Positions 13,001-25,000 of a DNA stretch of 56,625 nucleotides are shown here, piece after piece (the first letter of the stretch is position 1; each line of letters starts with the position of its first letter). Source of the stretch: Rubrivivax sp. (GTDB lineage: Bacteria; Pseudomonadota; Gammaproteobacteria; Burkholderiales; Burkholderiaceae_C); NCBI GenBank assembly GCA_027491255.1, contig JAIXWM010000042.1, positions 1 through 56,625 on the forward strand, read 5' to 3'. Below the pieces are notes generated by a model. That model did not search any database. It worked only from the letters and a program-made list of their open reading frames with translations, and was not told the origin of the DNA. The position numbers and the translations under genes are program-made.

Positions 13001-16000
13001 TCTCACGCGCCTCGAGCTCGAGCCCGTCGATGCCCACCAGGCCCAGCTCGCCGACCGTGGCCTGCGCGCCGACCCACTGGCGTGAGCCGTCCGTCAGGAC
13101 TGCCAGCGCGAAGTCCATGTTGCCCAGGTTGAAGCCCATCGCATCGGGGTTGACCTGGTCGGCCAGGCCATCGCCGTCGAGATCGGGGCCGGAACGGTAG
13201 GGGCCGTTGATGCCGGCGAAGGCACTGAGCTCGATGCCGGACAGCGTCAATGCCTCGACCCGGGTCGGCTGCTGCGCGCCGGCGAGCGTCACCTCGCGCG
13301 TGGATTTCTCCAGCCCGATGGTGCCCTGGACGTGCAGGTAGTCGGCGACGACGATCTCGAGTTCGCCACCCACCTGCAGCCGCTGACCACGCTTTCCGTC
13401 GGCGACCAGGGAAGTGCTGGAGCCCGACCCGGTCACCACGTCCATCGGCAGCGCGAGGAAGTCGACCACACGGCGGGAAGCGTCAGCGCTGGGCGCCAGG
13501 CCCGACACGAGGTTCACGTCGACCACGACGTCCCGCGCCGCGAGCGTCACGTCCTTGAAACCTACGGCGCTGACTTCAGCCGCCTCGGCATGCAAGGCCG
13601 TCCAGCGGGCGTCGCCCAGCGTGGCCCGGATCGCGCCATAGCCCGGCGCATTGCGGTCGGGCGCGAGCAGCGCGAGGGCGAAGTCCACCCCGCCGAGCGA
13701 CAGGCCGACGGCCTGGTCGTTGACCTCGTCAGGCAGGCCGTCGTCGTTCGCATCGGCCCCGCTGCGATAGGGGCCGTTGATGCCGGCGAAGGCCCGCAGG
13801 TCGGAGCCGCCCACCGTCAGCGCATCGACCGTGACGCCCGTGCCGTCGGCGAGCACGACATCGCGCGTCGACTGTTCGAACCCGAGCGAGCCCGCGACCT
13901 GGAAGAAGCCGCCGACCGACAACTCGAAGTCGCCCGAGACGCGGATGACCTCGCCGAGTGTGCCTGGCAGGCTCAGCGTACGCAGGATGTCCTTCCCGGC
14001 TGTATCGGTGCCGGCCAGCACCTCGACGCCACTCTTCGCAAGATCGACCACCAGACCACGCGTGTCGGCGCCCGGGGCCTCACCGCTGACCTGGTTGATG
14101 GCGACGCGCACATCGCTGGCCCGGACCGTCAAGGCATCGACGCCGACGAAGGCGACCTCGCCGGCGCTGGCCTCGAGCGCCGTCCAGCGCAGCGGTTGCA
14201 GCGACACGGCCTGGCTCGGGCGGGCGCTCATCAGCGCGAGGCCGAAGCTCACGTCGGACAGCGCAAAGCCCAGCGCATCCGGGTTCACGGTGTCGGGCAA
14301 GCCGTCCAGGTTGGCATCGGCGCCCGAGCGATAAGGGCCGTTGAGGCCAGCGAAGGCATCGAGCCCGCTGCCGCCGATGCCCAGGTAGTCGGTCTGCACC
14401 TTGCGCCCGTCGGCGAGGGTCACCTCCTGCGAGCGCTTCTCCAGGCCCAGCGAGCCCTCGACGTAGAAGAAATCAGCCACCGACAACTCGAAGTCGCCGG
14501 TCGCGCGCATGGACACGCCCAGATCGCCGTCGATCGACATCGTGCGGTGGCTGTCACTGCCGGTGCTCACCTTCAGAGTCGTCGCGCCCGGCGAGAAGTC
14601 GATCACCAGCGCGTCCGGGTCGGCCCCCGCAGCGACGCCCGCGACCATGTTCACCGCCACGTCGAGGCGGGTCGCGCTGGCCGTGATGCTGGGCACGCCG
14701 ACCAGGGCCAGTTCGTCCGCCTGCGCCTCCAGCGCCGTCCATTGCAGCCCGCGGGCCGGGCCTTGCGTCTCCCGCGACCAGGCCAGCGTCAACGCGAACT
14801 CCGCGCCGCTCAGGCTCAGCCCGAGCGCGTCGGGGTTCGTGCCGTCGGGACGCCCATCCCCGTTGGCGTCGGTCCGGTAGGGGCCGCCGATGCCGACGAA
14901 GGCGTCGAGCCCGGTGCCGCCGAAGGTCAGTACATCGGCACTGGCGGTGGTCGCTGCGTGCGCCGGGTTGTTCCCCTGAGCCGCCACGGCGTCCGACAGC
15001 GTCAGCTTCTGCTGCGATTTCTCGAACGCGACATCGCCTTCGAGATAGACGAAGTCGCCCACCTGAACGGTGAAGCCACCCGCGGCGCGCACCACCTCGC
15101 CCAGATCACCGTCGACGGTGAGCTTGAGACTGCGCCCGGTCCCGGTGACGACATCGAAGGACTTCTTCGAAAAATCGATGACGAGGCTCTCGTCGTCGCT
15201 GCCGTCGATCTCGTTGGTCGTCACCGACAGGTCACGGGGGGCCAGCACCAGGCTGTCGGGCAAGCCCGCCATCAGGTCGACCCGGCCGACGCTGGCCTGC
15301 AGCGCGGTCCAGGACTGGCCGTCGAGGGCATTCTGCTGAGCGTCCTTCTGCCCGGGCTTGGCCGCGAACATGGCCACGCCGAACCCGACGTCGCTCACGC
15401 CGAAGCCGCGCGCTTGCGGGTTGACGTCACCGTTTGGCAACAGGTAGGGGCCGCCCACGCCGACGAAGCCATCGATCCCGGTGCCGCCGACGGTCAGCAC
15501 CTCGGTGTCGACTTCGGTGCCGTCCGCCAGCACGACCGTGGCCGCGGAGCGCTCGAAGGCCACCGAGCCTTCGAGATGGACGAAATCGGAGATGGCCAGC
15601 GTGACATCGGCGCTGGCACGGGTCAGTTGTCCCTGCGCGCCGTCCATGTCGAACGCGAGCCGGGTCCCGGTGCCGGTGAGGACCTCGAAATCCCATGCGG
15701 TGAAATCGATGACTTTTCGGTCCGCGTCGAACGCCTCGGCCACCCCGGAGACGCGGTTGATCGCCACGGCGACGTCACGGGCGGTCAGCGTCAAGTTCGG
15801 CATGCCCACCACCGCCACCTCGCCCGCGGTGGCCTGCAAGGCGGACCAGCCGTAGCCGGCCAGATCGGCCTGCGACGCATCTGCCGAGAACAAGGCCAGC
15901 CCGAATTCGACATCGGACAGGCTCAGGCCCTTGGCATTGGGGTTGACCACCACGCCGTCGCGCATGTACGGCCCACCCACACCGGCGAAAGCATCGAGCC

Positions 16001-19000
16001 CGGTGCCACCAACGCTGAGCACCCGCGTGTCCAAGGTGCTGCCGTCGGCCAGCGTCACCTGCTCGTCCGCGACCCGGAATCCCAGCGAACCGCTGACGCT
16101 GAAGTACTCGCCGACCTCGAGTTCGACATCACCGGCAGCCATCACCTGGACGCCGTTCTTGCCGTCGAAGTCCAGGGTCTGCACCGCGGGGCCGTCGGCT
16201 TGGACGTCGACCGTGAACGGCTGGCTCAGGCGCTTGAAGTCGATGACGCTGCCATCGCTGCCGAGATTGATGCCCACCGACAGGTTGTCGGCCGAGGCCT
16301 CGACCCCCAGGTCCAACATGCCGACGGGTCTCGCCGTGTCGGCCGTGGCCTCCAACGCCAGCCAGGCGCGCTCGCCGTCGAGCTCACGGAAGAAGCCCAG
16401 TGCGACATCGACGCCGCCCAGCGCGAAGCCGATCGCTTGCGGCGACAAGCCGTCGGGAATGCCGTTGTTGTCGGTATCCGTGCCAATGCTGCTGCGCTGG
16501 TCAGTCAAACCGGCGAAGGCGCCCAGCCCCTGCCCGCCCACCCGCCACGCGATGGTGTCGACGCCGCGGCCGTCATCCAAGATGACCTTGAGCGCTTCGT
16601 TCTCCAGCACCAGCGGGCCCGCGGCATGGAAGAAGCCCGCCGCCTGCAGCGCGACGTCGACGACCCAGCGGCCGTAGCCGAAGTGCTGGGGATTGAGGAA
16701 GATGCCCAGCGCGTCGTTGCCCGAGGCCTGCGTGGCGATGATCCGCAGCTCGCTGACCGGCCGCTCGCGCACCTGCAGGGCCATGCGGTCCTGTTGCGCA
16801 CTGTCGATGGTCTGCACATGCAGGTAGTCGTCGCCACCGCCAAATCCGAAGAGGCCGCGGCCGCTGTCGAAGGCACCGCCGATCGACGCCGCGGCGATGA
16901 GCTCCATGGCCTGGCCACGCAGGGGCACGTAGCCGTCGGCGAGGTCGGCCACCAGCACGCCATCGAGCTTCAGTGTGCCCGTCACGACCAGCCGGTCGTG
17001 CGAGCCGGTCAGGCGCCCGGTGTCGGCATCCACCTGCGCGGGCCGGTCGCCGCCGACCTTGAAGCTGAAGTCCTGGCCGTCGGCCAGCGTCTGGTTACCG
17101 ACGATGGTCAGCAAGCCGAGCCCCGGCCCGAAGTCGAAGCCCTCGCGGGCGTCCAGACCCTCGGCCGCGACGATGCGGATCAGGCCGCTGCCGGCACGCA
17201 GCACCGCGTCGCCGTCGAGCACGACCTTGCCAGCGGCCCCCAGTTCGATACCGCCCGTGAGCGCGCTCGCTCCGGCCGAATCGGCCGCGAAGGTCAACGT
17301 GCTGCCAGCGGTCTGCAACTGGATCGGACCGCCGTTCGCGCGCAGGCCGGTGCCGACCACCTCCAGGTCACCCGTCGCCGACAGCAGCATCCCGCCGCCG
17401 GCACCCGCCTCGATCCGGTCCGTGCGGATGTCGACCGCCCGATCGGACGCACCGATGCCCGCTGCGATCTCGAGCCGCAGCTCGGCTGCGCCCAGATCCA
17501 GGTCGTCGGCCGACACCGCGTCGGCATCGAGCAGCGCGCCGAAGCCCGTGCGGGCCACCATGGCGCCTTGGGCGGTGACCTTGGCGATCACCAGATCGGC
17601 CGCGGCCTCCAGCCGTGCCGTGCCGAGGGACTGGACCATCGAGCCCACCGATTGCAGCACCGAGCCGGCGCGGGCCGTCAAGGCCAGCGTCGCCGCTTCG
17701 ACCTGCGCCGCGGCGGTGAGCGTCAGATCGGACTGCGAGACCAGGAACAGGCTGCCAGCCGACTGCACCGGGCCGCTCACGGTCAGCGCGCTGCTGCCGG
17801 TCACACTGACCTTGTCGGCGCCGGAAAGCGCGAGGACCGTGGTCGGGCCCGCCAGCGCGAGTGCGAGCTCGCCGCTGGCGGCCTGGGCTGACAGCGACGC
17901 GGCCTTGACCGTGAGGCTCTCGTCTGCCTTGCCGACACCGGCCCCGGCCGAGAGGTCGACACGCGACCCTTCGACCTGCGGCAGGCCGTCCAGCGCCAGC
18001 GCACCGACGATGGCGCCCGTTGCGCCCAGGCTCACCGTGCCGCCAAGACTCGCGATGCGCGCTGCGTACAGGTCTCCAGCAGTAGCCAGGCGGATGTCGG
18101 CTGCGCCGGCACTGGCGGCCGGCAGGCCGGCATTCGCGGTCACCGAGCCGCCCGCGGTGGTTGCGACCTTCAATGCGGCGTTGGTGGCCCCGACACCGGC
18201 GCCGGCGTTGAGCACCAGCTGCGCGGCCGAGAGCAGACCATTGCCGGCGATGGTGCCCGGGGTCCGCAGCTCGATCAGTCCGGATGCCGTGAAGGCACTG
18301 CCGACCTCAATACCGGCCCCGATGAGCCGTACATCACCCAGGACCTGCGAGGCTGCGATCGAGCCGATGGTGATCGTTCCGGAAGCACGCAACCTCAGGT
18401 TACCGTCAAAGCCGGCGATCCCTGCAAGGTAGGCGTCGTCGATAGTGACGTTGCCGCTGACCGACAGCACCGGGCGGCGCTCGGTCTTGGACGCGTTGGT
18501 CAGGCGCGCTCCGCCCACGAAGGCCGTCGCCACCAACGCCAGGCTCACCTGGCTCAGGGGCTCGATGCTCTCCGTCGACAGGTCCATCTGCCCTTCGACG
18601 CTCTCGAGCGCGATCGACTGACCTGCCTTGGTGCTCACCTTTCGCACGATGAGGTCGCCATCGCTGCGCACCTTGACGCTGCCGCCGGCCGCGGCAAGGT
18701 CCGTGACCGTGAGCGCCCGCAAGCGCCCGAACAGGTCGGCGGGCTGCACCAGGTCGATGTCGCCCGTGCTGCTGCGCGCACTGACCTGGTCGGCCGAGAT
18801 CGTGAGCGTGGTCGTCATCGACGCGGCCACCAGGTCCAGCACCTGCGCGGTCAGCGCCGGGCCGGAGGCCATCGGCGCCTGGAAGATCGCGTCCGCGGCC
18901 TGCAGCTTCAGCGTCCCGGCGGTGCCGGCATCGAGCCGCCCCCGCAGCACGATGTCGCCGCCCGTCCCGGCGACCAGCGTGATGCCGCCGCTGCCGCTGC

Positions 19001-22000
19001 GAACCGTCACACCCCCATCGAGTTCGGGCGCGCTCTGGACCGTGAGGTCTCCGGCCAAGGTGCGCACCGCAATGCCGCCGCTGCCGGAGGTCGTCAGACC
19101 GCTGATCGCGCGGTCAGTCACTGTCGACGCCACACCACCGCCGAGTTGGCGCAGCAGCACGACGTCACCCACCGCACCGATGGTCAGCGCACCCTGGTTG
19201 AGCAGGTGAATGTGGCCGCCGCTGCTGAAGGCCGCGACCCGGTCGACGTCGGTGACCAGCGGGCTCACAGCCGCGCCGATCGAGTCGCGGGCCTGCAGCC
19301 GCAATGACGCGGCCGACAGGTTGATCGTGGAGTCAGCGGTCGTGCCGCGCGCAATCGAACCGCCGTGCGCGACCAGGCTGATCACGCCCGCGGCGGCGTC
19401 GACCCGCGCAACGCTCAGGCCGGTGGAGGCGGCCAGACGCACTCCGCCGTCCTGACTCGCGATCGAGGTGCCGGACGCCATCGTCAGGCCACCGCCCAGT
19501 GCCTCGAGATCGACCGCTCCGCCCGCCGTGCCCAGGGCGGCGCTGCCCAGCAGCTCCAGCGCGCCCGCCGATTGCAGCAGCAGGGTCCCGCTGACCCCGG
19601 AGGCCACCACGCCATCGACCGGCGCCGCGGCGTGACCCGCGGTCACTATGTCGGTCGAAACCCGCAGGTCACCCCCCGTCGTGACAACAGAAATCCCCCC
19701 TTCGGCGCTGCGCAAACCGCTGGCCGACAGGGTCAGGGTGTCGAAGGCCCCGGTGGCGCGCGCATCCGCACGCGCGACCGTGGCCGAGGCTGCGTCGACC
19801 AGGAGCGTGGAGGCCGAGCGCAAGGCGATGTCGCCCTGCGCCCGGGCCGCGACCCGGCCGACCTGGATGTCCAGCGGCGCACCATCGCGCCCGAGCGACC
19901 CGATCGAGCCGGTATCGGCCTCGAGCACCAGCGTCGCACCCTGGACCTCGATAGCCGCGGCGGACGCCGCGACGATGTCGCCCGACGCGCTGCGGAGCGC
20001 CACGTCACCCGAGCCGGCGACGATGCGCCCAAGCACCAGGTCTTGCGCGGACGCGAGCCGGATCGATCCGCCGGCGTTTTCACGCGTGGTGATCAGCGCG
20101 CCAGGCAGTTGCTCGATGCCGCCAGACAGCGCGGTCAGTTCGATGCTGCCTGCGGCGTTGTCGACCTTGCCTGCCACGCGCTGCAGGATCCCTCCACCCG
20201 CCCGCATCGACACCGTGGCCGCAGACGCGGTCACAGGTGCGGACAGCAGCAGACTGCCGGCGCTCACAGCCGAGCCCGCGCCGATCGCGGCGCCGGCCTC
20301 CAGCAGCAGGGTGCGGGGCGCCGCCAGCGTGCCCTCGAGCACGACGGGCGCATCGACACTCAGGTGCCCGCTCGTGCGAACCAGGATGGTGGCGTTGTCG
20401 CTCGCGCTCGACAGGCCCAGGCCGGCGATCGACAGGTCGCCCAGGTTGTCGATGGCGATGACGTTGCGCAACGCGGCCGGCCCTTCGGTGCGGACCTGCA
20501 AGCTCGCGACGCGGCTGTCGAGCGCTGAATCGTTGAATCCTCCGACCGAGCCGGTCGCACGGAGCACCAACGAGCGGGCCTCGAAGTTGGGCGCCTTGCC
20601 GTCCAGCAGGTCGCGCTTGTCGACGATCGCGCCGGACAGGACATCACGGGTCCTGAGGGACAACGTGTCGCCGGCCTGCAGCACGCCAACGCGCGCCTCG
20701 CCCTCGCGCAGGTCGAGCGACAGGTCATCGCCTGCCGCCGCCTCGATGCGTCCGCCCGCACCGGTCAGGGCCAGGCGCAGCGCAGCAGCTTCGGAAAGCC
20801 CTGCCGAATCGCCGGCACGCAGCACGATGTCCCTCGCCGACAGGTGCGTGGCCGAGGCGGCTTCGCCGAGGATGGAGCCGCTGGCCTGCAGCCGCAGGCG
20901 ATCTGCTGCCGAGACCGCGGATACCCGCACATCGCCCTCGGCTTCGACCACCAGGTCGCCCTGGCTGCGCAGGTCCACCAGGCCGTTGGCCTGGATGCGA
21001 ACCTCGTCCCAGACCTGGATCTGCACCTGCTCGATCTCGAACTTGCTCGCCACCAGATCGCCCTGGTGCAGGTCGACGGCCCCGTCGTCGGAGGCGGCAG
21101 CCAGATCCAGCACCCCAGTGGCGGGCTGGACCACCCGCTCCCACAGGAGCGTGTTGGCGTAGGTGCTGGCACGGGCCAGGTCAACCGTCGCGTCGTTGCC
21201 CTTGTACTTATAGACCGCATAGCGCACGTCGCGGACATCGGAGGGCCGGGCCTGCGACAGCAGGGCCCGCTCGGTCGCGCTGAGTTGGTCGAACTGGCCG
21301 GGGTTCGCAATCGTCACCGGCTCGCTGGCGCGGCCGATGTCGCTGCCCGCACCCGCAGCCACCACCGTCACGTTGGCGGCCTGGATGTTGAGCCCGGACC
21401 GCGGCGCCACCGGCGCCTCGCCGGGTATCGGCGCATGCGGGTACAGGAAGGCCATCAGCGCCGGCGACAGCATATGGCGGACCTGATCGGCCGTGACCAG
21501 TCCCTGGTCCACCAGCCGCTGCAGGCGCACATCCAGCTGGCCGCCGCTGTTGTCCAGGCGCAGCCCGGCGTAGTCGGCATTCACCACCGAGCCGTCGAGG
21601 GCGGTCAGGCTCACGTTGCCGTTGAGCGATACCACCGAGGCAGGGGATCCAGGCATCGCCTTGGGTGCGACAAGGCGCAAGTCGCCCTTGACTTCGACCG
21701 CCTCGATGTCGCCAGCCGCGCGCAGGGCCACGCCCATCGTCGAGTCGAAGCTCACTTCGATGCTGCCCGCGCCGCCATCCATCTCGATGCGGCCGGCCTC
21801 GATCCAGGCCGTTCGGCCGAGGATGCCGTTCGGGGCGATCACGGTCAGCGACCCCGGGGTGACCACGTCGCCCAGCCTCAGGGTCCTGGGGCTCTCGCCT
21901 TTCAGGAGGGTGATGGTCACATCACTCTTGCTGTAGACACTCACCGCGCCGGTGATGTCCTGCAGCTTGAGGTTCACTGCGCTGTCCGTGTCGATGGTCG

Positions 22001-25000
22001 GCGCGGCACCGGAGATCACCGCATCGGTGTTGATCTCCATCGCGGCCGAGCGCACCAGGACCGTCGAATCAGGATCGCCGCCGAGCTTAACGCTGCCGGT
22101 CAGCACCAGCTTGCCCACGCTCTTGATGTCGACCTCGGGCGCCTCGGGCCCCTCGATGAAGCCCACCTTGATCGGGTAGTCGGCTTTCAGCGCGTGGGTG
22201 TAGTAGTCCTTCAAGCCGGTGACGGTGACCGTCTCGACGTGGATCGTCTTCTTGCTCAGGAAGCCGCCGCCGGTCTTCCAGACCTTCTCGGTACGCGTGG
22301 AATTGGCGTAATCGCCGGCGTAGTGCTGCTTCTTGACGTCCACCCAGGCCTTGGCCGCCGTCTCGTTGGCGTGCGCGTACTCGTAGCGCCACTGGGTCGT
22401 GTCGCTGAAATCCGCCGTCTTGAAGACGGCCTGCGGCTGGCTGCCGATGTAGGTGTAGACCTTGAGCGTCTTGGTGTCGTAGACCTGCGTGACGTTGGCC
22501 GTGACGTCGATCGAATCGTCGACCTTCTGCTCGTAGAGCACGAGGTAGACGAAATCGTCCACCACGGGGCCCGCGCCCCTCGAGCCCAGGCGCACCAGAC
22601 TCTCGGACTCCAGCAGCGGCGTCGCGTCGCGCAGCACATCCCTCTGGTTGACCCTGTTGTCGTCCTTGATCAGGAAACCAAGATCGATGAAGCCGGGGAT
22701 CACCTCGAAGCTGTTCTGCTCGAACTTCTCGATCCGGGTGCGGGTGAACTCCTGGCCCTCGACCCAGGCGTAGTACTGACCCGCGGCGGGCTCGTAGGCG
22801 AGCGCCTGCCCGGCCGGCGGTGTGGAGGTGCTGCGCAGGTCATAGCGGACCGAAGCGACGTCATCCTCGGAGGTCGCGGGCACAAGCACACCCTGGAAGG
22901 CCTGGACCTTCGCCGTCCCGTCGGTCGAGGTGTAGACCGTGCGGAGGAGATCCGTGGTGTCGTTGATCGTGATCGTGCCGACCCGGTTGGTCGACACGTC
23001 GATCTGGTCGGCGGCGAGTTTCCACTTGCTGCGGTTGTCGATGCTGACGCCTGCGTAGCCGCTGGCCGCCCGCAACTCGCCGTTGCCGGTACTGACGACC
23101 TGGCCGGTCAGGGTGATGCGGCCGCCCTTGGCGACGATGGGGTCGAGCAGGATGGTGCCGCTGGCGGCATCGAAGAAACCGGTGACCGGCACGTTGTCGG
23201 CGCCATAGCTGATACCGGCCAGCGTGTTGCCAAGCGCGTCGGTGAAGCCGGTGGAGCGGCCCGGGTCGAAGTTCTCGGCGATGGTGAGCGTGTACTGGTC
23301 CACGCCGCTTTGCACCAGTCCGTTGATGTTCAGGTACTGGGCGCGGATGTTGATGTCGCCCAGCGACAGCACACGCGAACCCGGGGCCTGTATGGCATCG
23401 TGGAGCGCTGCGATCGAGGCATTCGCTTTCGGGGTCTGACCCGCTACCGGGTCGAAGCTCCTGAAGACCAGGCTGCGGGTCTGGCCCTGCGCGTTGTAGA
23501 CCTGGCTTCTGAACTGCGCCGTGTAGTCGACGTACTGCCGCGGGTCGCGCGCCGAGTGGTACCAGGCATCCGAGCTGAGGTCAAAATTCCCCTTGGCCGC
23601 GACATCCACGCTGCCGGCCCGCAGTTCGCCGGTCACCGTGATGCTGCCGTCGAGATTCTTGAGACTCAGCTTGCCACCCTCGTTGACCACCTGGCCACGG
23701 ACGTAGAGGTCCTGCGGCAGGGGCGGGATGGTCAGGTCGTAGGCGCCGCTCGGATAGCCGTCCTGCACGACCTGGATCAGGCTGCTGTTCGCGCCGTTCG
23801 CGCCGTTGGCGTCGGCCGCTGCGCCGAACATCGGGCTCGAGTTGAAATAAACCTTGCCCGGCGACAGCGTGACGAGCTCACCGCCCACCACCTTGGTCTT
23901 GCCGCCCGCCGCCACGCCGATGTCGTTGACCTGCAGCCCGAAGGGCGAGGTGTTGAGCACATTGACGGTGGCTCCGCCGCGGGCCTTGAGCTGGCCGCTG
24001 GACAGGTCCGCAGCCAAGATCTGGCCGGGCGCCGCAGCCTTGATGACGTCGGTCTCGACGTAGATCGATCCGGGCGCCGCCTGCAGGTCCGGCAGGTCGA
24101 GCACGAACACATCGAGCTTCTTCGGCGCGACCAGCGCCCCGCCTTGCGTGCCGAGGGTCTCGGCAATCCCCAGGTCCTTCAGCGTCTGCTCGATCTGCTC
24201 GAGCTCGGCCTGGTAGCGCGCCACCGCGTCGGCGTTGCCGCCATGGCTGACGATCCAGCCGCGCAGCGTCTCGCTGCGCTCGATCAGCTTGTTGCCGACA
24301 TTGGTGTAGAGCAGGCGCGGCGCGTCGAGTTCGCGCGGCTTGATCACGTAGAACTTGCCGTCGAGGTTGCGGCGGAAGGAGCTGCCCACGTCGCTGCGAT
24401 AGGCCAGCGCCACGGCCCACTGGTCGCCGGCGTAGTTCTGCGTGGCCAGGTCCACGGCTGAGGGAGCCCCGACGTAACGATAGACCTCTCCATTCGACTC
24501 GACGAAGGTGACCCCGGGCCGGGCTTGGACGGTCCCGGTGGCCGACTGCACCACCACCGGCGTCCAGCGCGTGGCATCGGTGTAGTTCTGCTGCTCGAGC
24601 ATCAGCGCGGTGTCGGCGTCCGCGGCGCCCGTGTAGAGGTAGTACTGCCCGACCACACCGGCGGGGGTTCCCGGACCCGGCTCGGCCACCAACTTGACCA
24701 GCGTACCGCTGAACACATCGACGGCGATGTCGTTGGCACGCAGCATCTCGTAGACGTAGTCCTGGTCGGCATCGAGCTGCAGCGCGGCCTTCTCGTCCGA
24801 CGTGAGGGCCGTACCCAGCCTTGCCGGGTCGAGCTGCGCTTCGCCATTGACCTTCATCGGCAGGATGTGCAGCAGCAACTGGTTCTGGATGCCGGCTTCG
24901 ACCCGGGCGTCAGGCGCGAGCTTGAGCTGGTTGGTGCTGCGTGTGAGGCCGCCATCGGGCACATCGACCGCGTAGGGGATCAGCGAAAGCGACAGCACCA

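Noticed and set aside
13332..17891. A 1,519-codon plus-strand open frame, and many similar long plus-strand frames between 64 and 39500 (for example 20844-24461, 30108-33233, 24525-27125)
   Set aside because: They are antisense to the giant gene in a region of extreme GC bias. Their products are Arg/His/Gln/Val-rich low-complexity sequence with no recognisable domain, whereas the minus frame shows coherent repeats throughout.
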